A stretch of DNA of 64,000 nucleotides from Syncephalis fuscata (GCA_025786725.1 JAHLTZ010000029.1:281597-345596), one strand, 5' to 3'; counted from the first letter of the stretch, positions 1 to 12,282 are shown. Made by a program: numbers and translations. The notes: generated by a model not told the origin, from the letters alone.

Positions 1-2044
1 ATTTAACATTGGTTACAATAGTGGTAGTAATGCTACTTACCTTATTATGACACCAATCTTCCTTACAACCATCAATCAACTGTAAATGATAACGACGAGC
101 AATTCGCATAATTAATTTCTGGCTATTCGGATCATCTACTGGACTCCAAAATAGGCCAAAGCACGTTTCACACAAACCAAGTGGATTATGCGATGTATTC
201 GGCTTTAATTGCGGTCTAGTGCAGTTCGTATTACGGCATAGTTTGAACGGTGGCGGCAATCGTTCCCGCTCCGATGTATGTAACTGCATATGCACTTTAA
301 CATCGCGTAGCCGTACTGCCATCTGACACTGAACACATATAATAGTGCGTCCACCACAGTAGGCTTCATGCTCCGTCAAATTCATTATGCGATTACGTGG
401 TTCAGTATCCAATTTACCGCGTGGCAATAGATTTCTACAGTAACGACACGATATAAGTCGCTGTGTGCAGTTAGTGGCACGATGTGTCGATAGAGTAATT
501 ACTGAATCATATACATCACCACAACTACAATACTGTAAACAGTGCATAGTTGCTTCATGCTTTTCTTTTAATGAAACATCGTCATACTGTAATTAAATGG
601 ATTAATATTTAGTCTATGTTATTATTATAATACTTACTTTATCACATTCACTACAATGCCAATGTCTATCTGTCTCCTCTCCAATACGTGTTACTTTACC
701 GCACTGTTCGCATCGAATATTATTTCTTTCGCAAAAATTACGATGTAAATGCATAGTTCGAGATGGCACCATGGCATGACACCGTTGACATTGCTCTGTA
801 TCTTGAACTGGCATTACTGTTTCTTTCTTCTTGTCTTCCTCTTCTTCTTTAAATGGCTCTTCCTTTTTACCTTCTTCAACTATTAATGTATATACAAATG
901 GTGCTTTATCTCCAAATGTATGTATACCAATAAAATAGGTATCATTTTCAACAAATAGTGCATCTTGTGCATCGATACGTAATAAGCGTTCATTTCCACC
1001 TTCCCAATTAGCCCAAACATGATCAAGTAAATTGGGTGTCTTATCCAATAAAGAGACATAAATATCTAATAAATTATTAGATCAATATATCTACGTAATA
1101 TGACGCTCTTACCGCCATCGCCTGAATGAACAAAAAGTTTAATGCTGATGTCCGCCTTTTTTCTCCATAAAAATTGATAGTATTTGCGTCCATTAATGGG
1201 TGTTTCATGTTTAACTGGTACACCTTCAACTAATGGTGCTGCTTCCGGCTCTGTCGTTTTATTTATATATGTGTCAATAGCCGGTTCTTTTCCTTTAAGC
1301 GACTCTAAATAACCGCCACCTTCATCGCTAAATAACTTTGCTGGACTTTCTAATACCACAGTAAGATCTGTATCAATTACTGTAACCGCATCGGCCGGTT
1401 TAAGTGCCAACACTTTGAATTCATACACTTCTGCACCATAAGGCACAGATATCGTCTCTCCCGTTGTTAATGTGGTATGGCTCGATCTTAAATGGGCCTC
1501 AAAAGCCGCTCTAAACACTGGTATCGTCAGTATAAACACTATCTAATTTAGCTTGAATAATTACCGATAATCTCGGATATGTCGATATTGATCGGTTAAT
1601 GGCTGAAATTGCGCCCAACTTCCTTTTGGCAACCTCTTAGTCTGTACCAGTATTGAATCACCTTCATTTAAGCCTAGTGATGGAAACATCCATGCAGGCA
1701 GCTGTACAGTGCCTTCTTCAGCACTGAATTCACGTACACCTGCATGAGTTACTCGATCAGTAAGACCATTTTTTAGTTCAAATGTAAGTGGCGATCCTGC
1801 TTCTTGTTTATTGCTTTCGGCTCCTGTATCTCTCCTTCCCTAACTCATCGTCGCTATTATATGTAGTATGAGCATGTATACGATGACTCGATTGTTCCGA
1901 TAAAATTGAATTATCCAATAATTGTCCCAGCACTGAAGGCGGTAAAAGAATTCGGTCACTGTTGTTGTTGTTGCTATCGCCTTCAAACGGCCAAGCAGTT
2001 AACAGGGCCGACCAAGGTGCTGGGCTTTGTTTTACTCTAAGCAT
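1..2044 (-). CDS. UFD1-domain ubiquitin-pathway protein with zinc fingers (3' end off window)
   Basis: The N-terminal half has the UFD1 double-psi fold pattern: the run around DRILLPPSVLGQLL, then LTFELKNG, THAGVREF and LPAWMFPSLGL, with a second beta-rich half containing YGAEVYEFKVLALKPADAV. After residues DIYVSLLDKTPNLLDHVW come Cys/His-rich TRAF/C2H2-like fingers with repeated CxxC and HxxxxC pairs. UFD1 proteins deliver ubiquitylated substrates to Cdc48/p97; the zinc-finger tail resembles a fungal UFD1-like subfamily rather than Ufd1 itself. Introns I place are 1824-1881 (58 nt, restores frame between SSH and AESNKQEAG), about 1517-1565, 1066-1112 and about 590-640. A donor at about 40 shows that the gene continues past the left edge. 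The start codon is the ATG at 2044. It lies 195 bp from the divergent HSP78 start. Confidence 0.75.
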
Positions 2045-2239
2045 CTGAGCTGTAATCTACGACAATTGTATGGCAGAAAGACGTGTTATGACTCAAAGGC
2101 TGACCGGAAATCAATTTGATATTTTCATTTGTGTTACTTTAAATGAAGTCACAATCATTAGTGTTCCATCGGTTTCTAATTAATTCGATGTGGACTACTC
2201 CATCGTTGTTAACGCTATTCATACCTTTTGTTCAATACA
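2045..2239. promoter_or_regulatory. Shared head-to-head promoter, UFD1-like / HSP78
   Basis: This 195 bp stretch lies between the two divergent start codons and must hold both promoters and 5' UTRs. I saw no perfect array of inverted GAA heat-shock units. The bidirectional role is inferred from position only. Confidence 0.45.
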
Positions 2240-5200
2240 ATGACGACGTCCATAATTACCAAACGGATTGGCGGAAGTTTTATGGCCTTTGGCCATACTC
2301 GACCGAGCTTGAAATTCACGCCAATGAAATCTTTAGGTGGTGTAAACAGTTATGGCCGCGTGTTTATTTGCACCACCATAAAACAGCCAGTGTTTTGTGC
2401 AAACAGACCAGAAGCTAAATTGGTGAAGCAGATATCAAATCGTTTATGGCTAAGCCAGATACGCCATTATAATGGAGCAGGTTAGTAATGTTACTTGTTA
2501 TTAGTATATTAAATAACCATACTTTGTATAATATCTACTTTATTATCCAGGTGGTCCTCAAGGAGGATTGCGTATGGATCCAAATCAAACACCTGCTAAA
2601 GGGGAGGCCCTTAAAGCTTATGTAAATAATACTATTTGTTTATTTAGTACATCACACTAAAGCAGTGTTTAGAGTATCGATCTAACCGAGTTGGCATCAA
2701 CGGGGAAGCTCGATCCAGTTATCGGAAGAGATGAAATTATTCGACGTACAATTCAAGTGTAGGAATAGTTGTAACATTATAATTGCTAAATAATAATCAG
2801 CGATAATTATTAGACTATCGAGACGTACAAAGAATAATCCGGTGCTTATTGGAGAAGCAGGGCAAGTTAATAGAGGTATTTTTTTATAATATTAACCTTC
2901 TATTTAGAGTGGGAAAGACGGCTATTGCTGAAGGACTTGCTCAACGTATTGTGAATGGAGAAGTGCCAGAATCAGTAAAAGATAAAAAAGTCATTTCATT
3001 GGATTTGGGGGTAAGTAAAACAAATAATAGCTATGTAATAATGACAATAACAACAATAACAACAATAACAACAACAACAACAATAACAACAATAACAACA
3101 ACAACAACAACAATAATAACAATAACAATAATATAGGCATTGGTAGCAGGTGCCAAATACATGTAATTAAATATAGATTCAATGATTAGCTAGAGTAATA
3201 GTAACATTAATAATAGGGGAGAATTTGAAGATCGATTGAAAGCAGTTTTACGTGATGTAGAAGGGGCAGAAGGCAAATTAATTCTGTTTATTGATGAATT
3301 ACATACATTAATGGGATTGGGAAAGACATCAGGTGCTATGGATGCATCTAATATGTTAAAAGTAAGATAAAATAGCTATTTTAATGGTAACTTATACTAG
3401 TTTAGCCTGCTTTGGCTCGAGGTACATTACGCTGTTGTGGTGCTACAACGATTGATGAGTATCGTCAAGTAAGTCGATAGTAATGTTAACAACAGTAATA
3501 TTGAACTGTATTTACGATTACAGTATATTGAGAAAGATCCTGCCTTGGCTCGTCGGTTCCAATCCATTATGGTATTGTCTGGAATGACCTAGTAATTCGT
3601 ATTATTAATATACATATTAGGTGGATGAACCTACAGTACATGATACCATTTCTATTCTTCGTGGATGTAAGTTTGAATACTATCATGATGTATGATAAGT
3701 ATATTTATTAACAACAATATAGTGAAGGAGCGTTATGAAGTACATCATGGTGTACGTATTTCAGATAGTGCACTGGTTGCTGCTGCCACCCAGTCACATC
3801 GTTACATTACTGATCGATTTCTACCTGATAAAGTAGGTAGATGTTTACTTGTACAAATCATTGTATAACAAATATTACAACTATAGGCTATTGATCTTAT
3901 TGATGAAGCTTGTTCCAAATTGCGATTACAACAAGAAAGTAAACCAGAAGCCATTGAAGTATTAGATAGGGCTATTATGACCATGCAAATTGAATTGGAA
4001 TCATTGAAAAAGGTATGGTTTATTAATAAATATAGCCAGCTATTAATTACAAATACATAGGAAACTGATACTGCTTCAAAAGAAAGACGAGAGAAATTAC
4101 AAAGCGATCTTGCTGAAAAGCGTCAAGAATATGATCATCTTACTAGTGTTTGGAAGACTGAACGGTAAAGTTATTAACACGCTGTTAACCTTTTACTTAC
4201 CATCTATTATAATTAGTGCTAAACTAGAAGAGATACAAAGTACAAAGATGGCACTGGAACAAGCACGAACCGATCTTGAATCAGGTAAATATCAATGATA
4301 TTTGTGTATTAATCAATACTTAACTATGTATAGCCCAAAGACAAGGCAATTTTACTCGAGCCAGTGAACTTCGATATGGTGTTATTCCAGATCTTGAAAA
4401 GAACTACCCAAAGAATCGTACGTATTTTTGATACACAGTAGTCAGCAATCGCCTAATTTTTATGAATAGTGTTGAAGAAGAAGATGCAGAGGCATTGGTT
4501 CATGACCGAGTAACTTCCGATGATATTGCTGGTGTTGTATCACGCCGTACTGGTATTCCTGTCCAAGTAATTATTATAAATAACATTTATAACATTAGTA
4601 ATACTGGCTAATCAATTAATTATACTATATATATATATATACATATATATAGAATCTAATGAAAGGAGAACGAGAAAAGCTACTTCATATGGAGGATGCT
4701 TTAGGTAAACGTGTTGTGGGACAGGATGAAGCCATTCAAGCTGTATCTGAAGCTGTAAGGTAAGTATTAAATGATGCGCTATTACAGTTTATTTAATATC
4801 AATATCCATCAGATTAAGTCGTTCAGGACTACAAAGTGATACACGTCCCATCGCATCATTTATGTTTCTTGGGCCTACAGGTGTGGGCAAGGTAGGCTTA
4901 ATATACAATCGACATCTGCATTATTACCTATTACCTATTGACCACATAGACTGAGCTATGTAAAGCCATTGCCAACTTTTTATTTGATACCGAAGCAGCT
5001 ATTGTACGAGTTGATATGAGTGAATATATGGAACGGTAAGTAAAATGTATAGTATAGTGTCAATACTAACGTGCAATGATATAGATTTGCTGTTTCTCGT
5101 CTTATTGGTGCACCTCCAGGTAAACTAATAGTCATTTACAATTGTTTATCACTATAGCTTATATATATATATATTGGCTATATACTATATACTATATACT

Positions 5201-6095
5201 ATTCTTAATAGGCTATGTAGGTCATGAAGAAGGTAATTATTTGATATTTTATTTAATATAATCACTAATCATAACAATACTAGGCGGTGAACTGACCGAG
5301 GCGGTCCGTCGTAAACCATACGCCGTAGTATTACTTGACGAAATGGAGAAAGCTCATCGAGATGTATCAAATCTACTACTGCAGCTACTTGATGAAGGCC
5401 ATCTAACCGACAGCAAGGGACGTCGTGTTGACTTCCGCAATACAATCATTATCATGACCTCTAATCTAGGTGCTGATGCTTTAGCATTGGATCCAACAAA
5501 ATCTGGACATGTCGGCGTGGCTGCTCAAGAAGTGTTATGGCAGCAGTACGCCATCATTTCTCACCGGAATTTATTAATCGTATTGACGATCTAGTAAGTG
5601 AATTTCATAATAAACAATCATTTATTAACAAAAAAAACTATAGGTTATCTTCAATCGATTATCGCGCTTAGCATTACGTGATATCGTCGATGTTAGACTG
5701 GCCGAAGTACAGGCCCGTTTAGCAGATCGTCGTATCCACATAGATGTCGATGAAAATGCCAAGAAATGGCTAGCCAATGAAGGCTATGATCCCATTTACG
5801 GTAAGGCCAATGGCAAAAGAAAAAGAAAAAAAAGAAAACTGTTTATTATGAGCGTGTCTAATATAACCGCTTCTGATTAGGTGCACGCCCGCTTAATCGA
5901 CTGATTCATAAACAACTGCTAAATCCGCTGGCCAAGTATCTCATCGAAGGCAGTATTCGTTCCGGGGAGACTGTCCACATTACGACAGAAAAGGCAGCCA
6001 CAGGAGAAAACTTGTTTGTTATGCGCAATCACCCTCAAACCAAGTCGGCTGACACCACACCTGCTACAAATGGAGACCGTCCGTTATCATCCTAA
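2240..6095 (+). CDS. HSP78: Mitochondrial ClpB/Hsp104-family disaggregase
   Basis: An AAA+ disaggregase that rescues aggregated matrix proteins with mtHsp70. The N-terminus is basic and low in acidic residues (presequence-like), and there is no ClpB N-domain, as in Hsp78. In order: [18 protein letters not shown], Walker A GEAGVGKT split by a GC-AG intron (2862-2907), Walker B ILFIDELH, a coiled-coil middle domain (about 3950-4420), then NBD2 with [22 protein letters not shown] and [10 protein letters not shown]. There are more than 15 short introns; the one at 3010-3136 carries an ACA/ATA repeat. Two oddities: the pore-loop motif reads GAKYMGEF where Arg or Lys normally follows Tyr, and the frame breaks near 5532-5541, just before [16 protein letters not shown] (one base missing or two extra). 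The start is the first in-frame ATG; 2279 is an alternative. Confidence 0.92.
2862..2907 (+). other. GC-AG intron in HSP78 Walker A codons
   Basis: The donor reads GCAAGT and the acceptor TTTAG. Removing these 46 bases joins GEAG to VGKT exactly as the Walker A motif requires, and no GT donor gives an open frame there. Confidence 0.8.
3044..3136 (+). repeat. (ACA)n/(ATA)n microsatellite in an HSP78 intron
   Basis: Imperfect AACAATAAC trinucleotide repeats fill the 3' part of the intron between SLDLG and ALVAGAKY. It explains the poly-Leu and poly-Thr open frames seen here, which are not genes. Confidence 0.9.
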
Positions 6096-6613
6096 CTAAC
6101 TACTACCCATTGTCATCATACGGGGCAGCGTTAATAAACAAGCCAGTTTTTTGTACAAAAAATAACAATTTGATTCTATTAGTGTTGTCATGATGATTAT
6201 TGTACGATATTATACTACAGGTGGTTAAAGGCGTCACCGTCACACAGTAACATGTGGGTCCTGTGTCTCTGTAAGGATATGGATAAAACAAAAGCAAAAT
6301 GTATTCGTTTTTCTCTCTATTTGAATAACCGGCATGTGGTCATGAAACGTATATGATTGGCTATCTGGATGTCTTTCTTCACTCATCCTTCAGTGCTACT
6401 ACTTAATGCCGCACCAGTTGGACATAATGCGTCAATTTTCATTCTCCACTTTCTTACTGCGCTTTAAAGACTACGCTTGCGCTTCCTTCTTTATTACTAT
6501 TATTATTCTATTACTATTACCACTAGTTGCCCTTCTCGATTATTAGCGTCTTATACACGCCATCTAGTTCCAACCACTATACATCTAGTACCTTACTTAT
6601 AAACTTATTAAAG
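6096..6613. other. Intergenic, HSP78 to DUF7707 gene
   Basis: No gene seen. The last 150 bases are pyrimidine-rich, as expected of a fungal promoter or 5' UTR for the downstream gene. Confidence 0.5.
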
Positions 6614-7407
6614 ATGCGTTCTTTCTCTATTGCTTCGCTAGCTTTAATAGCCACTGCCGCCTCTCTCGTCCAAGCCGAATGGCAAATCACCTCCCTCCCC
6701 ATTGGTGAGCGTGAAGGCATCTGCAGCCAGAACACGGCCTACTGTTTGAACAACTGTAATAACAAAGCACCAATGAACTTCTGCAATGCCAAGACTATGG
6801 GTTGGAACTGGTAAGTTAGAACACAGCGGCGATAGCTGCATCTATGCATAAAGTGGGGATGCAAGACCACGGTGCGCGGTCTTTGAGGCACTCAATGGCA
6901 TTTAATTTGTTGCTAAAAGGAGAGGATGATGTTAATTACTATGCATTGCTGATAGCCATGATGGCCGACGCTTTGCAGCATGTATTTTGGCATAAATGAT
7001 GATCATAGTAATAGCAATAGTATCTAACCATACAGTTTAATAATGATAACTTTAGTGGATGTGCCGAAAAGACCCCCGATCTTGCAGAAGCTTCCTGGCC
7101 AATTGTGCGTGCTGAGTGCCGTGGTCGTGCCACTGATTGCCAGAGTACGTGCCAAAAGGATCCAGCTAAGATGACAGACTGTTATGCCAAGTGCGCCGAT
7201 ACCTACCAGTGCGATGCTGGTAAAATGCCAGCTTCCAACCTCCGTGTAAAGGATGTATCTACTGCTCCTGACTATGCCAGCTCTGCATCCACTGGCAATG
7301 GCACCAAGGGATCCAACGCTGCCGATAGCTTGACGCCTTCAGCTGTCTCATTGTCCTACACTGCTGGTGCATTAATCGTAGTTGCCGGTGCTATGTTGAC
7401 TCTCTAA
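6614..7407 (+). CDS. DUF7707-type cysteine-rich GPI-anchored surface protein
   Basis: Residues 1-20 (MRSFSIASLALIATAASLVQA) form a signal peptide. The mature part has the regularly spaced cysteines of the fungal DUF7707 family: CSQNTAYCLNNC, then a TMGWNCGC motif, then ECRGRATDCQSTCQ and DCYAKCADTYQC. A Ser/Thr-rich spacer follows, and the C-terminus (VSLSYTAGALIVVAGAMLTL) is a hydrophobic GPI-attachment tail after small residues. Together these indicate an extracellular, wall- or membrane-anchored protein of unknown biochemical role. One intron at 6811-7055 (245 nt, long for this window) has GTAAGT and TTTAG ends and splits the Cys codon of GWNCGC. Family assignment is from motif memory; the surface location is well supported. 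Confidence 0.85.
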
Positions 7408-7955
7408 AAGTGTTTGATACTTTTTATTCACTACGACAGATACGCTTTAGTTGCAATGTCCATCTTTCGTTATTATTACGCCGCTGTTTTTAATAAGTAT
7501 ATTAATAAATATATATATATACATCTATTTATGCAAGAGCCCACGTTATAACAACGATGTTTGAGCCCCGTGGCTCATGTGACACTGGCTTATACAACCG
7601 GTTTTTAGATTTTAATGTTGGTTAGATTGCGCTGAGTGTATTATTGGTGCCGGCTAGTGTATTGGCTTTGATTTTAGCTTTTAATTTAACCGTAAATTGT
7701 AATAATATGATTTAACAAGTTTTTATTAGTTGGTTATATTTTATATTTTTAATATTATATAGCTGTTATAGATAATCTAATAGCTTTAGTGCTATGCATC
7801 TTTATGCACAATATAACACGAATCTTGATAATACGTAAAATAAGTGACAATTTAGTATAAACCAATTTATTGTTCATGACTATATAGCATTGATTGTTCA
7901 AAGCTATTACAACTTGAAGAAACAACGAATTTAAGTATAGATATAAGATTAACAG
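7408..7955. other. Intergenic, converging 3' ends
   Basis: AT-rich and without a gene. It has a TA repeat near 7508-7523 and a perfect small hairpin at 7562-7577 (6-bp stem, CCGT loop), which may be incidental. Confidence 0.5.
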
Positions 7956-8547
7956 TTAATGATTGTGCCTGTACTCGCTTAGTTCTTCGTCCAATTTGGC
8001 TTTTTGAGCATTAAACATTTTAATGTTGCTTTCCATGTTTTTAATGTTACTTTCAAGCTGAGCAATATTGGCATTCTCCAGTGAAATGTCACCGTTAAGA
8101 GTACGAATATGGCTTTCAATAATGCGTGAATAACTAGATTCCTAAATTAATATTGCACATTCATAATGAATAGTTACTACAAATAATTCCAATTTACAGC
8201 CAAATATTACTTACATTTGTTTTGTTTCCGCCCACTAAAGTGGCATTAAAAGCAGTATACTTTTAGTCATTTAGATATATATTTTAAACCACAACTTACA
8301 TTTTACGGATACTAATTTATCATTTACAGCAAAAACCGATCCAATTAATTACTATCAAAGATATCAAATAAAATTATTGCTTACCACCTATTTATTTCAA
8401 TTAATAAATGTTATGTAGTTAGTATCTGAATATTTATTGTGGCTGTAACATACCACGGCGAATTTGGTTTGGCAAAGCATCTACTAGAGCCGTGCTAGCC
8501 ATAAAAGTTGCGATAAAGACGCAAGTAGCAAGGATAGAGATCTTCAT
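7956..8547 (-). CDS. Small secreted protein with C-terminal coiled coil
   Basis: Exon 1 (8454-8547) encodes a clear signal peptide, MKISILATCVFIATFMASTA, then LVDALPNQIRR. A 45-nt exon at 8215-8259 encodes YTAFNATLVGGNKTN with N-glycosylation sequons. The last exon (7956-8141) encodes a heptad-rich coil with the repeat-like blocks SNIKNMESNIKMFN and QKAKLDEELSEYRHNH, ending in TAA. Donor and acceptor signals between 8260 and 8453 imply one or two tiny exons. One consistent chain uses GTG and then TATCC before the 45-nt exon, but I cannot fix it. No family recognised. Plausibly a secreted or lumenal, possibly lineage-specific protein. The gene model is moderate; the terminal exons are well supported. 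Confidence 0.55.
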
Positions 8548-9175
8548 GTTGATATCGAGTGAATAAAATAAACAGAGGTTATAAATTGAAGTAGAAAACA
8601 AAGTAGCGGTTTGGAACTTTAATAGATGGCTAAATAGACGGTATTCAAATGTACCAGCGGTGGAGTGCGTTGTTAAATTGTATAGTAGTTACAATTGGCA
8701 GTAATATCGACAAGTTATATACATGTAGTTTGCTGGACCTATACTTAAATAAATTGACCGCGTGATGCTATCAGTTTTACCATTTGATCTAATAGCTACA
8801 TCTTTTTACTAAGTTTTATGCGGCATGATAATATCAGGCGATTCGTGCTTGCATTTCGTATTGACGGATGAGCCGCATGTTTATACTGACGCTTACACTT
8901 TAGTTCAATCGTCATGCTTTTTGACTAGCTTCATGCGGTATGGTAGTATCAGATGATTCGTGCTTGCGCTTGCGTTAACTACGACGATACCTACTAAGCT
9001 GATACGACTATTACGCAAATCGAACAATAGATGTGTATAAATCTTTTTTATCTTAGTCAATACTTGTGCTAAATGTATTTATTAATACAGCTATACAATA
9101 TACTTTTTAACTTTAATATTTTTAATAAATAATATACCATTTGACTAATACAGTTAAACAATATTTATTTGGTAT
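8548..9175. other. Intergenic with a 53-bp direct repeat pair
   Basis: No gene seen. It holds the promoter of the small secreted gene and the two repeats listed separately. Confidence 0.5.
8801..8968 (+). repeat. Imperfect direct repeat pair, about 53 bp each
   Basis: Copy A is 8801-8853 and copy B 8916-8968. Both read CTTTTT, ACTA, then ATGCGG, then ATCA and GATTCGTGCTTGC, with several substitutions. The 115-bp period and the higher GC than surroundings stand out upstream of the secreted-protein gene. Confidence 0.7.
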
Positions 9176-11099
9176 TTATGCCACATATTTCGAAATACAA
9201 AGTGAAGCATTGGTACCGCCAAATCCAAATGAGTTGGAAAGAGCGTGTTTTAACGGTGCTTCAGAAGTAAGCGGTCGACCTTTTAATGGCACATAGTCCA
9301 AATCAAATATTTCAGCTGTTGTTATCTGCGTCTCAGTTGGCTGTTCTGTATTACTACTATTACTACTATTATTAGCAGTAACTGCACTAGGCTGGTGTAA
9401 ATTGGCTGTGGGAGGCAATGTATTCTAAGAAAATCAGTGTTAATGTAATGGATTATAAATATAAAATACAGTAGATTACATGATAAACAGATAGAATGGT
9501 AAATAAGCCTTCGACTGCACCAGCAGCACCCAACAGATGACCAATCGATCCTTTACAAGAAGAGATTGCCAATGGTCGTTCTCGTAAATGATTGGTATCA
9601 TTCAGAAGAGCCGATCGTATTGCTCTGTGCTCGCACACATCACCTATGGCCATTGTTAGCTATCTATCGTGCTATTAATAGTCATTTACCTATAGGTGTA
9701 GATGTGGCATGAGCATTAACATATTCAATATCTTGCGGCTTTAAACCGGCTCGTTCAATGGATCGTCGCATAGCTAATGCTGCACCAGAACCATCAGGTG
9801 GTGGTGCAGTCATATGATAGGCATCCCCTAAATGGCGTTCGTTCAAAGTATTTATCATAAACGTTAAAGCCTACCTGATAGACCATAACCGGCAATTTCG
9901 GCATAAATAGTTGCACCTCTGCTCCGTGCATGTTCCAATTCCTATATCAAAATTAATAGGCAAATAATTGCTTTATCCAGCGCTAATCTACCTCAAGTAC
10001 AACAATACCCGCTCCTTCGCCAATAACAAATCCATCACGGTCGCGGTCAAATGGTCGAGATGCTTCAGCGGGTCGGTCATTAAACCGAGTTGATAAAGAT
10101 CGTGCACTAATAGTGTTATAATAAAATTAACATCATTAGTAGCGCTGTAATAATAATAATAACAATAACAATTACCGAGCAAACCCTGCAATAGCCAATG
10201 GATGCATACAAGCTTCAGTTCCTCCAGCGACCATGACATCAGCATCACCAAATTGAATAAATCGAGATGCATCACCAATAGCGTGTGCACCAGTTGTGCA
10301 AGCTGTTGCCACCGCATGATTTGGTCCCTAATTATAATGATGAACACTATAAAATACACTTTTGTAATACTTACTCTAAAGCCGTGTTTAATCGACAATT
10401 GTCCCGAGGCCATGTTAATTAACATACGCGGTGTAAATAAAGGCGAGATTGGTCGAAGGCCCTGATCATTTATACCATTCAGCTGCTTAACATACAATAA
10501 AATAATACATTATACTTACACGCTTTGCAAAATCACAACTACTATCGTAAATATCTTCAAATCCGCCCATGCCTGATCCAATACAAACGCCCTATGATTT
10601 GTATTAAATTCATAGTACAGATTCTTTATTATTAATGGTAGTCATTATTCCCAATAACTTACTGTGCGTTCTTTTTGTGCATCAGTAAGATTATTGATCC
10701 AATTGGCACTTGTTAATGCTTCCTGTGCTGCTGCCAATGCATACTGAGTAAATGGAGCCAGTTGACGTAGTTCCTACACATATCATACTTGATAAGTATA
10801 ACAGCCAGCCTTTTAGCACTTGCTAACACGCTTACTTTGCCTTCAAACCACTCTTTTGGATCAAACTTTCCTTCTGTATGTGAACCGCGCGGTATAACCG
10901 CACCTACCGTCGATGGTAGACCGTCGAAACGGCCACGTAGATGGGCAGGCGCGTCAGGTCCTACCAACGATACAATACCTGACACACCCGTCAAAAGCCG
11001 TGGCCAAACGTGTCCAATACCAACACCAAGCGGGCAAACAACACCCAGTCCGGTAACAACTACTCGTCGAGTAGTAGCTGTGGCAAGTGCACGCGACAT
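9176..11099 (-). CDS. CEM1: Mitochondrial 3-oxoacyl-ACP synthase (KAS II type)
   Basis: It condenses malonyl-ACP with acyl-ACP in mitochondrial fatty-acid synthesis, the route to the octanoyl precursor of lipoate. The N-terminus ([25 protein letters not shown]) is basic and starts the thiolase fold. The nucleophile Cys is in [13 protein letters not shown]. The two active-site histidines fall in [12 protein letters not shown] and [14 protein letters not shown], and the C-terminal [13 protein letters not shown] is typical. About eight short introns give one continuous KAS reading frame with no break. A Ser/Asn/Thr-rich insert (about 9310-9400) follows the IGHLLG block and is longer than in bacterial FabF. 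The start at 11099 is 112 bp from the divergent release-factor gene. Confidence 0.93.
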
Positions 11100-11211
11100 A
11101 TTAATAAGACTTAAAACAAAATGATATCAATTTGAATAGAAACATTTTAATTTTTATTTACTTTTTTCTTATTAGAATTCATATACAACCAACCATAGTC
11201 GATAAGCAGCA
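11100..11211. promoter_or_regulatory. 112-bp bidirectional promoter, CEM1 / ICT1-like gene
   Basis: The entire space between two divergent start codons of mitochondrial genes is 112 bp, so both promoters must overlap. No specific element recognised. Confidence 0.5.
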
Positions 11212-11747
11212 ATGCAACATCTTTTCACTATGCGTACGCGCTATTACCAGACCCTATTGTCTGGAATGACTAAAAGGCCAGGGCAGTTCTATCAATACTG
11301 TCGACCAGAAACACGGTCCATAGCAAGGATTCAACGGTTTAGTGTATCGTCTCGTTGGTTAGAAATAGCACACGACGACCCAGCTACTGATAGTGATACC
11401 GAAGGACTATGGACATCTGAGGAACGCGAGAGATATCGTCAAATGAATGAGTGGCAATCTAAATTTACACGCGATAAAATTCCATATCGTAAGTAGAATA
11501 ATCGCCATAATAGTAAAAGTTAACAGAATAATTGATTACCATCATGATGATAGGTACATTTGAAATTCATTATATGAGAAGTAGTGGACCAGGTGGTCAG
11601 AATGTTAATAAACGTAGGTATTTATAGAATATTGGCATTAATTACATTTACATTACAACCAATAGTTTCTACAAAGGTTGATATGCGATTTGAATTAAAA
11701 TTTGCCAAATGGTTACCTGAAGCAGTACGTGATAAATTGGCCCAACA

Positions 11748-11778
<31 letters not shown>

Positions 11779-12156
11779 TAGATAGGCATTTATAAAACAA
11801 TTTACTTAATATTTATATTTAGGAAGCATCACGTCTAAATAAACATGGTGAATTTGTATTTACATCAGATAGAACACGCTCCCAAAAGATGAACTTGGAA
11901 GACTGTATTGACAAATTATATGATGCCATTATGCAAGCCTCACAAACTCCTAAAGAGCCAGATGCTGACCAACAAGCCAAAGTAAAACGCATGTATGTAG
12001 TTTTCTGTATATAAATATAATTAATACACTTTCTAACATTGGCGTATCTTTTTTTATAAACAAAATAGGAAGGAAGCTGAGAAGCGACGTAGAAAAGAGG
12101 ATAAACAACGCCGTTCTGACAAAAAATCCAGTCGTCGTTCTAAATACGACAATTAA
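11212..12156 (+). CDS. PTH4: ICT1/Pth4-type mitochondrial peptidyl-tRNA hydrolase
   Basis: A class-I release-factor-like protein that frees nascent chains from stalled mitoribosomes without codon recognition. The catalytic motif is RSSGPGGQNVNK (GGQ), encoded by the exon that starts at 11554, followed by STKVDMRF, SRLNKHGEFVFTSDRTRSQ and NLEDCIDKLYDAI. The basic C-tail (EKRRRKEDKQRRSDKKSSRR) is the ribosome-tunnel tail known in ICT1 and YaeJ. The codon-recognition domain of full RFs is absent. The arginine-rich N-terminus fits a mitochondrial presequence. Four introns; one holds an (ATA)n run at 11750-11779. The start at 11212 is the first ATG; 11221 is also in frame. Confidence 0.9.
11750..11779 (+). 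repeat. (ATA)n microsatellite in intron
   Basis: About ten ATA units directly after the intron donor. Confidence 0.9.
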
Positions 12157-12282
12157 CTAATTTATTGGCTGCGATAATAGTAATAATAATATTAATATTA
12201 GTGTTAACATTGTTCTTGTTTTATGATGATTAGTGTTGTCTAGAGACAAGCTGTAGGTGTTTTGTTGTAGATAAATAATGAT

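Noticed and set aside
1824-1881. Apparent frameshift in the UFD1-like gene
   Set aside because: A normal 58-nt GT-AG intron at these coordinates restores the frame, so no break is needed.
2991-3182. Minus-strand poly-Leu open frame and plus-strand poly-Thr frame
   Set aside because: Both are read-through of the ACA/ATA microsatellite inside an HSP78 intron.
7562-7577. Hairpin as a transcription terminator
   Set aside because: A 6-bp stem without context; fungal polymerase II termination does not use such hairpins.
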